Positions 1 to 13,394 of a stretch of 64,000 nt of DNA are shown here, piece after piece (position 1 is the first letter of the stretch; every line of letters starts with the position of its first letter). This stretch comes from Bretschneidera sinensis. Its lineage: Eukaryota; Streptophyta; Magnoliopsida; Brassicales; Akaniaceae. The notes beneath the pieces were generated by a model, which saw nothing but the letters and a program-made list of their open reading frames with translations, had not been told where the DNA came from and ran no database searches. Both the position numbers and the translations under genes were made by a program. The stretch covers positions 44,888,501 to 44,952,500 of the forward strand of contig CM043697.1 in the NCBI GenBank assembly GCA_023935145.1, written 5' to 3'.

Positions 1-1130
1 GCAACCCCCTTGACGACATTTCGATCTGCTTCCCCTTCACGCCTAGGTTTGCAGTCTTACTGTCAGGTATACAACTACCACAGTTCCCGTCGATGCCCCT
101 GCTAAGTGCTACTATTTTTGAGGTATCTAACTTTAGTTTCAACTCAAACAATTTGCTCTCCATCTTTTTGACACCTTCCATGTATTTCTGCATATCATTT
201 TCTGGTTTAAGCTTGATCATATCTTCTTTTGCTTTGGTTGCAGCTTCAATGTTGCTCTCGTTCTTTTCTTATGGAAGCAGTCCATGTAAATAGTTTTTCC
301 TTTACCACCTTCTCCTGTTTCCATCTAGCCTGCACTTTGTAATTGGTCAATTGTTTCCAGTTAGAAAGTAAAAGACAATATGTGCTTCTTTTTTTTGAAT
401 ACGCACTACTTGAAAATGCTCCAGCAAATAGAAAAGCATGCTGAGGCATAAACAATTTAGCACAAAATGACTTCAATCTAATAAACAATTTAGGTAATGT
501 AGTGCAACCCCTTGTAGGTACTGTTGAAGAGTTATCTATCACAGGTAAACCAGGTGAAGTATCAGTTGAAAAATGACTTCCATCTAAGAAAAGGGTTGCA
601 AGCCCAACTTTAGTTTTTATCTTTGACGAAGCACTTTCCGTATTTACAATAGGTAGTTTAGGTGGAGGCTTCACTCTATTTTCAATAACAAAACCACCAA
701 CGGTAGCTAGCTTCCTTGTTCTGCAAGCCTTTTCCCATAAGACCTGCATTTATCCATATGAAAGGACTTTTGCCGAAGTATGGCTAATTTTTTTTTGGAG
801 TTTCATTTTCGACTAGCCCTTGATTTTTCTTTAGAGAAAAATGTGGGAGATGTATTCCAGACACATTCCCCAGAAGCACCTGAAGAAGAAATGATTTTTT
901 TTTTCCTGGTGTTGGCCTTTTATAGGCATGAGGATTCCTAGGGTTAGGTAAATTTGGAAAACTACCAAATTTGAGTGTTTCAGGTAGATAATTTTGAGCA
1001 TTGGGGAGTGGAGGCTTTGGAATATTTGGTTCATTAGGGACTGAGAGAATAGATTCAGAGCTTTGAACAACTGATGATTGCTGGAAAGTGGAACCACTTT
1101 TATCAATCAATGGCAATTCCTATCTAGAAC
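1..1130 (-). pseudogene. RING-ligase pseudogene copy 1 (partial, RING beyond window)
   Basis: Exon 1 remnant runs from about 1130 down to 500: the Ser/Pro-rich part is at 1116-784, and the stretch equivalent to the LRQKS...GKLATVGG region lies below 749. The main coiled coil, the donor site and half of the intron are missing: at 467-500 intron sequence is joined directly to the exon segment encoding the V-P-T-x-G-C motif. The last exon (about 345 to 1) keeps the ARWKQEKVVKEKL coil but is cut by the window edge, so its RING cannot be seen. Frame breaks lie near 290 and 780. The loss of the coiled coil makes function very unlikely. Confidence 0.85.
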
Positions 1131-1659
1131 AGGAGGAAGAGGGGGAAAAAACACAACAAGTAATTCATCCCCAGAAAGTGAAAAAGATATCAGTACTCTA
1201 TCATATATTATATGCTTCAGTCCTAATGTACAGTTTCAGAAGAAAAAGAATGCGTTCCATGATGGTTAGATATGCAAGTAATGAAAAACAAATACATGCC
1301 ATTTGATAGTTATTCTGATGTAGATCCACTGCTAGTTCTGAAAAGAATGTCTCATGTTCAAATCCCTCATAAAATTAGTCTAAAGAAATAAAAAAGAAAG
1401 AACTAAAATATGATAGTAAATGGAAAAAAAAGTATGGGTATTTTTTTTGTCTTTGAAGGTAAATTTCATATCACACCATATAAAAACATGAAATTAAACT
1501 ATAAATGGTAATTGTGAATAAGTAATTATAAACTTCTCTATCTTACATTTCTCAATTTATTTTTCTTTCTTCCTTTTCCCCCTCCCTAGAGCACTTGTAT
1601 GATCTGTATTTAAGACCTAAACTATCATTATGGTTTTAACGGAATTCAATGAAAATTTA
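1131..1659. other. Spacer between array copies 2 and 1
   Basis: Non-coding sequence repeated in every unit (compare 3501-4049, 6631-7184, 9736-10287, 12851-13394). It holds short homopolymer runs and would be 3' flank of the upstream copy. The truncated units carry no promoter of their own that I can recognise here. Confidence 0.6.
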
Positions 1660-3500
1660 AACTATCTATGCATTCAATTCACGACTATCACTACCTAGTC
1701 CCCATCTCAGCAAAAAGGTACACAAAGGCTATAGCCGAACAAAACATGCACAAATCCTCCTATAGATTGGGGCCCTACAAGAAGGACAATCCTTCATCCC
1801 TTCTTTCTCGTGGAACTCATTGCATTTTGAACAGAAAACCTGATGAGCACATTAAAGGAAAACCACTATCATCTCCATAGATAGGCACATTATACACTTT
1901 CCCTCCCATTTTATACTTGCACTCCCAAAATTATCTTGGACACTTGTAACCCCTTTGATGTCATTTGGAATCTATTTCCCCTTCACAGCTAGGTTTGTAG
2001 CCTTACTTTAAGGTATACAACTACCGGAGCTTCCATTGATGCCCCTTCTAAGTGCTTCTATTTTTGAGGTATACAAATTTAGTTTCAACATAGACAATTT
2101 GCTCTCCAGCTCTTTGATACCTTCCATGTATTTCTGCATATCATTTTTCACTTTTAGCTTGATCATATCTTCTTCTGATTTGGTTACAGGTTCAAGTTGT
2201 TCTCATTCTTTTCTTATGGAAGTAGCCTGTACAAGTAGTTTTTCCTTTACCACCTTCTCATGTTTCCATCTAGCGCGTATTTTGTAATTGGTTAATTGTT
2301 TCCAATGAGAAAGTAAAAGATAATCTGTGCTTCTTTTTTTAAACAAGTATAATTGGACAATGCTCCAACAAATAGAAAAACATATTGAGGCATAAACAAT
2401 TTAGCCCAAAAGATTCAAGAACCTTCAGTTAATACTTAAGAAATGACAAGGTAAATATGATGGAAAACGACAATAACAAAAGGCATGCGATATACTTTTG
2501 GTAAGGATTACTTGAATGGAAAATGTATTAGAAGTGTAGAACTATCAAATGGTACAAGTAGGAGACCGCCAATAATTTTTACTCTCTGTTTTTCCTTTGT
2601 TTCTTTTTATCCACCTAAATTCAGCATTTGGGCCATGTAAATTCAATAAGTAGATTTTGGTAAGGTAAGATCTTGGTTTAGCACCTGAGGAACTTGCTTC
2701 AAAATGAGTTCATCATTCTTACCTCGAGGGACACACTTTCCTAATAATTCATCATATAGAATTTCGGTGTATTAATCAGGTGTATTAGAAGACTTGGAAA
2801 CATTGATTTCAGGCTTCAAAATAGGTTTCTTGTCTGACGAAGATAGTGCTGTAGAATCAGTATTTGCAGTAGGTAATGCAGTGCAACCCTTTGTAGGTAC
2901 TTTTGAAGAGTTATCTCTCATAGGTAAACCAGATGAAGTATTAGTTGAAAAATACTTCCATCTACTAAAGGGTTGTAAGCCCAACTTCAGTTTTTATCTT
3001 TGATGAAGCACTTTTCGTATTTAAAATAGGTAGTTTAGGTGGAGGCTTCACTCTTTTTTTAACAACAAAATCACCAACGATGACTAGCTTTCCTGTTCTA
3101 TAAGCTCCTTTCCCATAAGACCTGTATTTCTCCATATGATAGGACTTTTGCCGAAGTGTGGCTAATTCTTTTTTGGAATTTATCTTTCGACTAACCCCTG
3201 ATTTTTCTTAAGAGCCAAATGTGGGAGATATATTCCGAACACATTCCCTAGGTGCACCTGAAGAAGAAAAGCTCTTTTTTTTTTTTGGTATTGGCGTTTT
3301 ATAGGCATGAGGATTCCTAGGGTTAGGTAAATTTGGAAAACTACCAAATTTGAGTGTTTCAAGTAGATAATTTTGAGCATTAGGGAGTGGAGGCTTTGGA
3401 ATATTTTGTTCATTAGGGACTGAGAGAATAGTTTCAGAGCTTTGAACAATTGATGATTGCTAGAAAGTGGAACCACTTTTATCAATCAGTGGCAATTCCC
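1660..3500 (-). pseudogene. RING-ligase pseudogene copy 2 (internal deletion)
   Basis: Exon 1 part: about 3500 to 2684, with the Ser/Pro-rich segment at 3485-3180 and the LRQKS/VPTKGCTALP segments at 3150-2772. At about 2681-2684 exon sequence ('cacctgagg') joins intron sequence ('gtttagca'), removing the coiled-coil half of exon 1 and the splice donor. Last exon: about 2290 to 1668. Its RING (1900-1735) keeps every metal ligand of the C-x2-C-x11-C-x-H-x3-C-x2-C-x10-C-x2-C pattern, but the proline codon before the CAH motif is a TAA stop. Copy 3 shares this stop, which makes copies 2 and 3 sisters. Confidence 0.88.
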
Positions 3501-4049
3501 ATCCAGAACAAGAGGAAGAGGGGAAAAAAACACAACAAATAATTCATCCCCAGAAAGTGAAAAAGATATCAGTACTCAGTCATATGTTATATTCTTCAGT
3601 CCCAATGTATAGTTTCAGAAGAAAAAGAATGAGTTCCATGATGGTTAGATATGCAAGCAGTGAAAAACAAAAACCTGCCATTTGACAGTTATTCTGATGT
3701 AGATCCATCACTAGTTCTGAAAAAAATGTCTTATGTTCAAATCCCTCATGAAATTAGTCTAAATAAATAAAAAAGAAAGAACTAAAATATGATAATAAAT
3801 GGAAAAAAAAGTAAAGGTAAAGGTATTTTTTTTTTTTTTTTGTCTTTGAAGGTAAATTTCATATCACACCATATAAAAACATGAAATTAAACTATAAATG
3901 GTAATTGTGAATGAGTAATTATAAACTTCTCTCTCTTACATTTCTCAATTTATTTTTCTTTCTTCATTTTCCCCCTCCCTAGAGCACTTGTATGATCTGT
4001 ATTCAAGACCTGAACTATCATTATGGTTTTAATGGAATTCAATGAAACT
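3501..4049. other. Spacer between array copies 3 and 2
   Basis: Same repeated spacer as at 1131-1659, with an expanded T run near 3824-3841. No coding content seen. Confidence 0.6.
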
Positions 4050-6630
4050 TTAAACTATCTATGCATTCAATTCACGACTATCACTACCTAGTCCCCATCC
4101 CAGCAAAAGGGTACACAAAGGCTCTGGCCGAAAAAAACATGCACAAATCCTCCTATGGATTGGGGCCTTACAAGAAGGAAAATTCTTCATCCCTTCTTTC
4201 TCGTGGAACTCACTGCATTTTGAACAGAAAACCTGATGAGTGCATTAAAGGAAAACCACTGTCATCTCCATAGATAGGCACATTACACACTTCCCCTCCC
4301 ATATTATACTTGCACTCCCAGAATTATCATGGACACTTGCAACCCCTTTGACGTTATTTGGAATCTGTTTCCCCTTCACAGCCAGGTTTGTAGCCTTACT
4401 TTACGGTATACAACTACCAGAGCTTCCATTGATGCCCCTTCTAAGTGCTTCTATTTTTGAGGTATACAAATTTTGTATCAACACAGACAATTTGCTCTCC
4501 AGCTCTTTGATACCTTCCATGTATTTCTGCATATCATTTTTCACTTTCAGCTTGATTATATCTTCTTCTGCTTTGGTTACAGGTTCAAGTTCTCATTATT
4601 TTCTTATGGAAGTAGCCTGTACAAGTAGTTTTTCTTTTACCACATTCTCATGTTTCCATCTAGCGCGTATTTTGTAATTGGTTAATTGTTTCCAGTGAGA
4701 AAGTAAAAGATAATCTGTGCTTCTTTTTTTTAAACAAGCATAACTGGACAATGCTCCAACAAATAGAAAAACATGCTGAGGCATAAACAATTTAGCCCAA
4801 AAGATTTAAGAACCTTCAGTTAATACTTAAGAAATGACAAGGTAATTATGATGGAACATGAGAAAAACAAAAGGCATGCGATATACTTTTGGTAAGGATT
4901 ACTTGAATGGAAAATGTATTAGAAGTGTAGAACTATTATATGGTACAAGTAGTAGACCACCAATAATTTTTACTCTCTATTTTTCCTTTGTTTCTTTTTA
5001 TCCACCTAAATTCAGCATTTGGGCCATGTAAATTCAATAAGTAGATTTTGATAAGGTAAGATCCTGGTTTAGCATGTCTTATCTAATGAGTCGTATATAG
5101 TAGAGAAATATGAACAGTTATGCATTTAGGCAAATTATTTTGCTTAAGGTTGAGATTTATGAGAAGTCAAGAGGCAAAACATTATATATGAAAATACAGC
5201 CATGTCACACTCTTATGAATATATTTTGTCAACAAGCATTCCATTAACTGAGCATCTTATAAGTAATATCTAACAAGTATTAACAATTACATTACGAAGA
5301 AGCTAACCTCAATTTTTTTGTGGCGATTCTTTGCCTTGTTGACTTCCTAGTGTAGGCCAGCCACTTTCCATCTCTCAATCTCTAGCTCCTCTTGTAACAA
5401 GGCCTTCTGCCCATCCCGTGGCTGAAGATCCTTTAGTATTTTTTTCTCCTTTCATATTGCTTCCTGAAAACTCGCAACAGACTCATTATCCTTTAGTTTA
5501 GTAGCTTCCATATCTTTCTTCAACAGAGAATTTTCCACCTTAATCTTGCGAGCAGTAGAGTTAGCTCTCTAGATCTGGTTAGTGGCATTGTTCAAAGAAG
5601 CTTCTATCTCGGACAACTTCTTTGTATTATTCTCCCCCAAGATTTGCTTCACTTTTTTAAACTGTTCTGCTGCTTCATTCTTTAGCCTCAGTGCTTTAAG
5701 TTCAAGCTAGCCATTGCTAAGTCTACGAGCAGCCTGCATGACCTTTTAATTGGCCTGCTTAGTCCAATTTTCCAGTTCATTCTGTAGTTCCTGCACCTGA
5801 GGAACTAGCTTCAAAACCAATTCATCCTTCTTATCTCAACGAGCATTCTTTCTTAGTGATTCATCATATGGAATTTCGGCATAGTAATTAGGTGTATTAG
5901 AAGACTCGAAAGCATTGATTTTAGGCTTCAGAGTAGGTTTCTTTTCTGAAGGTGATAGTGTTACAGAATCAATATTTGTAGTAGGTAATGCAGTACAACC
6001 CTTTGTAGGTACTGTTGAAGAGTTATCTATCACAGGTAAAAGAGGTGATGTATCAGTTGAAAAATGACTTCCATCTAATAAAGGGGCTACAGGCCCAACT
6101 TTAGTTTTTTTTTATCTTTGATAAGCACTTTTTGTATTTAAAATAGATAGTTCAGGTGAATGCTTCAATCTCTTTTCAACAACAAAACCACCAATGGTGG
6201 CTAACTTCCCTGTTCCTTAAGCCCCTTTCCCATAAGACATTCATTTCTCCATATGAGAGGACTTTGGCGAAGTATGGCTAATTCTTTTTTGGAGTTTCTC
6301 TTTCGACCATTCCCTAATTTATCTTTAGAGACAAATGTGGGAGATGTATTCCGGACACATTCCCTAGGAGCACCTGAAGAAGAAAAGCTTTATTTTTTCT
6401 AGTGTTGGTCCTTTATAGGCATGAGGATTCCTAGGGTTAGGTAAATATGGAAAACTACCAAATTTGAGTGTTTGAGGCAGATAATTTTGAGAATTAGGGA
6501 GTGAAGGCTTTGGAATATTTGGTTCATTGGGGACTGAAAGATTAGGTTCAGAGCTTTGAATAATTGATGATTGCTGGGAAGTAGAACCACTTTTATCAAT
6601 CAGTGGCAATTCTCATTCAGAACAAGAGGA
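4050..6630 (-). pseudogene. RING-ligase pseudogene copy 3 (full-length unit)
   Basis: Exon 1 runs from about 6630 to 5308 and ends in a good donor (GAG|GTTAGC). It encodes the Ser/Pro-rich part (6609-6364), then YYAEIPYDESL and the WTK.ANQKVMQAARRL coiled coil typical of RF298/RF4/MIP1 proteins. The intron is about 0.6 kb. The last exon (about 4690-4061) encodes ARWKHENVVKEKL, SKIAALRR-like coil and the RING. Coil and RING are in the same frame here through N-S-G-S-A-S-I-I-W-E-G, showing that they form one exon. Damage: several in-frame stops in exon 1 (for example the codon before the DKKDEL motif), TAA before the RING's C-x-H (here CTH), and DCPSC changed to NFPSC. Confidence 0.88.
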
Positions 6631-7184
6631 AGAGCGGAAAAAAAACAGAATAGATAATTCATCCCTGGAAAGTGAAAAAGATATCAGTACTCTGTCATAT
6701 GTTATATGCTTCAGTCCCTAAGTATGTATTCAGAAGGAAAGGAATAAGTTCCATGATGGTTAGATATGCAAGCAGTGAAAGGCAACAACCTACCATTTGA
6801 CAGGTACTTTGATGCAGATACACTGTTAGTTCTAAAAAGAATGTCTCATGTTAAAATCCCTCATCAAATTAGTCTAAAGAAATAAATAAATAAAAAAACT
6901 AAAATATGATAATAAATGGAAAAAAAAGTAAAAGTAAAAGTAAAAGTAAAAGTATTTATTTATTTATTTTTTGTGTTTGAAGGTAAATTTCATATCACAC
7001 CACATAAAAACATGAAATTAAACTTTACATGGTAACTGTGACTAATTAATTATAAACTTCTCTTTCTTACATTTCTCAATTTTTTTTTTCTTCATTTTCC
7101 CCCCTCCTTGGAGCACTTCTTTGATCTATTTTTAAGACCTGAACTGCCATTATGGTTTTAACGAAATTCAACGAACTTTAAATT
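6631..7184. other. Spacer between array copies 4 and 3
   Basis: Repeated spacer, with short tandem (AAAGT)n-like and (TTTA)n runs near 6926-6970. No gene seen. Confidence 0.6.
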
Positions 7185-9735
7185 ATCCATGCATTCAATT
7201 CACGACTATCACTACCTAGTCCCCATTCCAGCAAAAGGGTAAATGAAGGCTATGGCCGAATAAAACGTGCACAAATCCTCCTATGTATTGGGGCCTTACA
7301 AGAAGGAAATCCTCCATCCCTTTTTTCTCATGGAACTCATTGCATTTTGAACATGGAACTTAATGAGTGCATTGAAGGAAAGCCACTGTCATCTCCCTAG
7401 ATAGGCACATTACACACTCCCCCTCCCATTTTATAATTGCATTCCAGAATTATCCTGGAGACTTGTAACTCCTTTGACGAAATTTGGAATCTTCTTCCCC
7501 CTCACAACCAGGTTTGCAGCCTTACTGTCAGGTATAAAACTACCAGAGCTTCCATTGATGCGCCTTCTAAGTGCTGCTATTTTTGAGGTATACAACTTTA
7601 GTTTCAACTCAGACAATTTGCTCTCCAACTCTATGATACCTTCCATGTATTTTTGCATATCATTTTCTGCTTTCAGCTTGATCGTATTTTCTTCTACATT
7701 GGTTGCAGCTTCAATTTGTTCTCGTTCATTTCTTATGGAAGCAGCCTGTGCAAGTAGTTTTTCCTTTACCACCTTCTCATATTTCCATCTAGCCTGTACT
7801 TTGTAATTGGTCAATTTTTTCTAATGAAAAAGTAAAAGACAATTTATACTTCCTTTTTTAAAATAACCAGGGCTGGACAATGCTCCAACAAATAGAAAAA
7901 TAAGCTGAGGCATAAAAAATTTAGCACAAAAGATTCAAGCACCCTCAATTAATACTTGAGAAATGACAAGTTAAATATGATGGAAGACGACAACAAAAAG
8001 TATGCGATACACTTTTGGTAAGTATTACTTGAATGGAAAATGTATTATAAGTGTAGAACTATCATATAGTACAGGTAGGAGACCGCCAATAGTTATTACT
8101 CTCTGTTTTTCCCTTGTTTCTTTTTATCCACCTAAATTCAACATTTGGGCCATGTAAATTCAATAAGTAGAGGTTGATAAGGTCATAGTTTAGCTTGCCT
8201 TATCTAATGGGTCATATATATTAGAGGAATATGAACAATTATGCATTAAGCCAGATTATTTTGCTTAAGGTTGAGATTCATAAGAAGTCAAGAGTCAAAA
8301 CATTGTATATGAAAATACAGCCATGTCATACTCTGATGAATATGTCTTGTCAACAAGCATTCCATTGACTGAGCATCCTATAACTAATATTTAATAGGTA
8401 CCAAGAATTTTATTACGAAGAAGCTAACCTCAATTTTGTTTTGGTGATTCTTTGTCTTACCTACTTCCTACTGCAAGCCAACCACCTTCCATTTCTCAGC
8501 TTTAAGCTTCTCTTGCAATAAAGCCTTCTGCCCATCATGTGGCTGAAGATCCTTCAGTGTTTTTTTCTCCCTTCTTATTACTTCCTTACAACTCGGAGTA
8601 GACTTATCAGCCTTTAGTTTAGCAGCTTCCATCTCTTTCTTCAACAGAAAATTTTTCACCACAATCTTGCGAGTAGTAGAGTTAGCTCTCTGGATCTGGT
8701 TAGTGGCGTTGTTCAAGGCATTTTCCATCTCTTACAGCTTCTTTGTATTGTCCTCCTCCAAGATTTGCTTCACATTTTTAAATTTTTCTACTGCTTTTCT
8801 CTCTACACTTAGTGCTTTAAGTTCAGGTTGGTCCTTGTTAAGTCTACGAGCAGCCTGTATGACCTTCTGATTGGCCCACTTAGTCCAACTTTCCAGTTCA
8901 TTATGTAGTTCTTGCACCTGAGGAACTTGCTTCAAAATCAATTCATCATTCTTACCTCGGGGGACATACTTTCCTAATAATTCATTAAATGGAATTTTGG
9001 CGTACTAATCAGGTGTATTAGAAGACTCAGAAACATTGATTTCAGACTTCAGAGTAGGTTTCTTTTCTGAAGAAGACAGTGCCGTAGAATCAGTATTTGC
9101 AGTAGGTAATGAAGTGCAACCCTTTGTAGGCACTGTTGAAGAGTTATCTCTTATAGATAAACCATATGAAGTATTAGTTGAAAAATGACTTCCATCTACT
9201 AAAGGGTTGTAAGCCCAACTTCAATTTTTATCTTTGATGAAGCACTTTTCGTATTTACAACAGGTAGTTCAGGTGGAGGCTTCACTCTCTTTTTAACAAA
9301 AAAATCATCAACAATTGCTAGCTTTCCTGTTCTATAAGCCCCTTTCCTATAAGACCTACATTTCTTTATATGATAGGACTTTTCCCGAAGTGTGGCTAAT
9401 TCTTTTTGGAGTTTCTCTTTTGACTAACCCCTGATTTTTCTTAAGAGCCAAATGTGGGAGATATATTCCGGACACATTCCCCAGGTGCACCTGAAGAAGA
9501 AAAGCTCTTTTTTTTTTTTTGGTGTTGGCCCTTTATAGGCATGAGGATTCCTAAGGTTAGGTAAATTTGGAAAACTACCAAATTTGAGTGTTTGAGGCAG
9601 ATAATTTTGAGCTTTGGGGAGTGGAGGTTTTGGAATATTTGGATTATTAGGGACTGAAAGAATAAGCTCAGAGCTTTGAACCACTAATGATTGCTAGAAA
9701 ATGGACCCACTTTTATGAATCAGTGGCCATTCCCA
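7185..9735 (-). pseudogene. RING-ligase pseudogene copy 4 (full-length unit)
   Basis: Exon 1: about 9735 to 8429 (donor GAG|GTTAGC). It contains the Ser/Pro-rich segment (9684-9424), the coiled coil WTKWANQKVIQAARRL (8941-8732) and its continuation (8728-8468). Last exon: 7814 to 7189; its coil part is open for 127 codons. Damage: a stop where copy 5 has Trp in the NTPDWYAEIP motif, a stop between the two coil blocks near 8730, a 1-base frame slip between coil and RING (near 7440), a stop after CTH in the RING and a 1-base loss in the final CPSC knuckle. This unit has the longest uninterrupted coil of the last exon. Confidence 0.88.
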
Positions 9736-10287
9736 TCCAAAACAAGAGTAAACGAGGAAAAAGACAAAACAAATGATTCATCCTCAAAAATTGAAAATGA
9801 TATCATTACTCTGTCATATGTTATATGCTTCAGTCCCTAAGTACAGATTCAGAAGGACAAGGATGAGTTACATGATGGTAAGATATGCAAGTAGTGAAAA
9901 GCAACAACCTACTATTTGACAGTTACTCTGATATAGATACACTGTTAATTCTAAAAAGATTGTCTCATGTTCAAATCCATCATCAAATTAACCTAAAGAA
10001 ATAAAAAAAAAATCTCTGAAATATGATAATAAATGGAAAAAAAAAGTGAAGTTAAATTTTTTTTTTTTTGAGTTTGAAGGTAAATTTCATATCAAACCAT
10101 ATAAAAATATGAAATTAAACTTTACATGTGTAACTGTGACTAAGTAATTATAAACTTCTCTCCCTTAAATTTCTCAATTTTGTTTTCTTTCTTCCCTTTC
10201 CTTTACCTTGGAGCACTTGTATGATCTGTATTTAAGACCTGAACTGCCATTATAGTTTCAATGGAATTCAACAAAACTTTAAACTAT
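9736..10287. other. Spacer between array copies 5 and 4
   Basis: Repeated spacer, no coding content seen; an A run lies at 10002-10010 and a T run at 10057-10069. Confidence 0.6.
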
Positions 10288-12850
10288 TCATGCATTCAAT
10301 TCATGACTTTCACTACCTAGTCCCCATTCCAGCAAAAGGGTACACGAAGGGTATGGCCGAACAAAACTTGCACAAATCCTCATTTGGATTAGGGCCTTAC
10401 AAGAAGGGAAATCCTTCATCCCTTCTTTCTCATTGAGCTCATTGCATTTTGAATATGGAACCTGATTAGCGCATGGAAGGAAAATCATTGTCATCTCCTC
10501 AGATAGGCACATTATGCACTCCCCCTCCCAGTTTATACTTGCACTCCTAGAATTATTATAGACACTTGCAACCCTTTTGACGGTATTTGGAATCTACTTC
10601 CTCTGCACAACCAGATTTACAGCCTTACTATCAGGTATACAACTTCCACATCTTCCATCGATGCCCCTTCTAAGTGTTTCTATTTTTGAGGTATCCAACT
10701 TTAGTTTCAACTCAACAATTTTCTCTCGAGCTCTTTGATACCTTTCATGGATTTCTGCATATCATTTTCTACTTTCAGCTTGATTATATCTTTTTCTGCT
10801 TTGGCTGTAGCTTCATGTCACTCTTGTTCATTCTTATGGAAGCAACCTGTGCAAGTAGTTTTTCCTTTACCACATTCTCATGTTTCCATCTAGCTTGTAT
10901 TTTGTAATTGGTCAATTGTTTCCAATGAGAAAGTAAAAGTCAATATGTGCATCTTTTTTTGAATAAGCAGTACTGGACAATGCTCTAGCAAATACCAAAA
11001 CATGCTGAGACATAAACAATTTAGCCCAAAAAATTCAAGCACCCTTAGTTAATACTTGAGAAATAATAAAGTTTACAATATAATGGAAAACAACTACAAA
11101 AAATGGCATGCGATCCACTTTTGGTAAGGATTACTTGAATGGAAAATGTATTAGAAGTGTAGAATTATCATATGGTACAAGTAGGAGACTGTTAATTGTT
11201 TTTAGTCTCTGCTTTCCCCTTATTTCTTTTTATCCACCTAAATTCGGCATTTGGGCCATAAAAATTCAATAAGAAGAGGTTGAAAAGGTAAATTCTTGGC
11301 TTAGTATGTCTTATCCAATGAGTCGTATATATTAAAGGAATATGCATAGTTATGCACTTAGGCAGATTATTTTGCTTAAGGTTGAGATTTATGAGAAGTC
11401 AAGAGGTAAAACATTGTATATGAAAATACAGCCTTGTTACACTCTTATGAATATTTCATGTAAAAAAACATTCCATTATCTGAGCATCCTATAAGTAATA
11501 TCTAACATGTACCAAGAATTTCATTATGAAGAAGCTAACCTCAATTTTTTTTTTCTGGCGATTCTTTGCCTTGCCTACTTTCTACTGCAGGTCAGCCACC
11601 TTCCATTTCTTAGTCTCAAGCTACTCCTACAACAAGATCTTCTTCTTATCCCCTGGCAGAAGATCCTTCAGTGCTTTTTTATCCCTTCCTATTGCTTCTT
11701 GATAACTCGCAGCAGACTCATCAGCCTCTAGTTTAGCAGCTTCCATCTCTTTCTTCAACAAGGAATTTTCCACCTCAATCTTGCGAGCAGTAGAGTTAGC
11801 TCTCTGGATCTAGTTAGTGGCATTGTTCATGGCAGCTTCCATCTCGTAAAGCTTCTTCATATTTTTCTCGTCCAAGATTTACTTTTCATTTTTAAACTAT
11901 TCTGCTGCTTTCTTCTCTACCCTCAGTGCTTTAAGTTCAGGCTGGTCCTTACTATGTCTATAAGAAGCCTGCATGACCTCCTGATTGGCCCACTTAGTCC
12001 AACTTTCTAGTTCATTCTGTAGTTCTTGCACTTGATGAACTAGCTTCAAAATCAATTCATCCTTCTTATCTTGAGGGACATACTTTCCTAGTGATTCATC
12101 ATATGGAATTTCGGCGTACCAATCGGGTGTATTAGAAGACTCGGAAGCATTGATTTTAGGCTTTAAAGCGGGTTTCTTTTTTGAAGAAGATAGTGCTGCA
12201 GAATTAGTATTTATAGTAGGTAATGCAGTGTAACCCTTTGTAGGTACTATTGAATAGTTATCTCTCACAGGTAATCCAGGTGAAGTATCAGTTGAAAAAT
12301 GAATTCCATCTACTACAGGGGCTGCAGGCTCAACGTCGGTTTTTATCTTTAACGAAGCACTTTCTGTATTTACAACGGGTAGTTCAGGTGGAGGCTTCAC
12401 TCTATTTTCAACAACAAAATCACCAATGGTGGTTAGCTTCCCTTTTCTGTAAGCCCCTTTCCCATAAGACTTGCATTTCTCCTATGAGAGGACTTTTGTC
12501 GAAGTGTGGCTAATTCTTTTTTGGAGTTTCCCTTTCGACTAACCCCTGATTTTTATTCCAAGGAAAATGTGGGAGATGCATTCTGGATATATTCTCTAGG
12601 AGCACCTGAAGAAGAAAAGCTCTTCTTCTTTTTTTTTTCCAGTGTTGTCCCTTTATAGGCATTAGGATTCCTAAGGTTAGGTAAATTTGGAAAACTACCA
12701 CATTTGAGTGCTTCAGGCAGATAATTTTGAGCATTGGGGAATTGAGGCTTTGGAATATTTGGATCATTAGGGACTAAAAGAATAGGCTCAGAGCTTTGAA
12801 CCATTGATGATTGCTAGGAAATGGACCCACTTTTATGAATCAATGGTCAT
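10288..12850 (-). pseudogene. RING-ligase pseudogene copy 5 (full-length unit)
   Basis: Exon 1: about 12850 to 11540. An open stretch of 167 codons (12400-11897) covers the VKPPPELP segment through NTPDWYAEIPYDESLGKYVPQDKKDEL and the first coil. It ends at a TAG (11897-11899) where a CAG is expected, and a second CAG-to-TAG lies at 11810-11812. Last exon: about 10910 to 10288. The RING is readable as CIMCLSEEM...LPCANQ...SKCNEL...DFPSCK. The His of C-x-H is Asn, and two zinc-binding Cys are lost (Tyr before SKC, Phe in DFPSC), so it could not bind two zinc ions even if translated. Confidence 0.9.
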
Positions 12851-13394
12851 TCCCATCCAAAAAAGAGTAAACGAGGAAAAAAACAAAACAGATGATTCAT
12901 CCTCAAAAATTGAAAATATTATCATTACTTTGTCATATGTTATATGCTTCAGTCCCTAAGTATGGATTCAGAAGGACAAGGATGAGTTTCATGATGGTTA
13001 GATATGCAAGTAGTGAAAAGCAACAACCTGCCATTTGACAGTTACTCTGATATAGATACACTGCTAGTTCTAAAAAGAATGTCTCATATTCAAATCCATC
13101 ATCAAATTAACCTAAAGAAATATATTTTTTTTGAAATATGATAATAAATGGAAAAAAAAGTGAAGGTAAATTTTTTTTTTTCTGAGTTTGAAGGTAAATT
13201 TCATATCACACCATATAAAAACATGAAATTAAACTTTACATGTGTAACTGTGACTAAGTAATTATAAACTTCTCTCCCTTAAATTTCTCAACTTTTTTTT
13301 CTTTCTTCCCTTTTCCCCTTCCCTAGAGCAGTTGTATGATCTGTATTTTAGACCTGAACTGCCATTATGGTTTTAATGGAATTCAACGAAACTT
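12851..13394. other. Spacer between array copies 6 and 5
   Basis: Repeated spacer, nothing else recognised. Confidence 0.6.

Noticed and set aside
784..1306. Overlapping open frames on both strands around the array Ser/Pro segment
   Set aside because: The minus-strand frame equals the RING-ligase exon; the plus-strand frames are its mirror and repeat in each unit only because the unit repeats.
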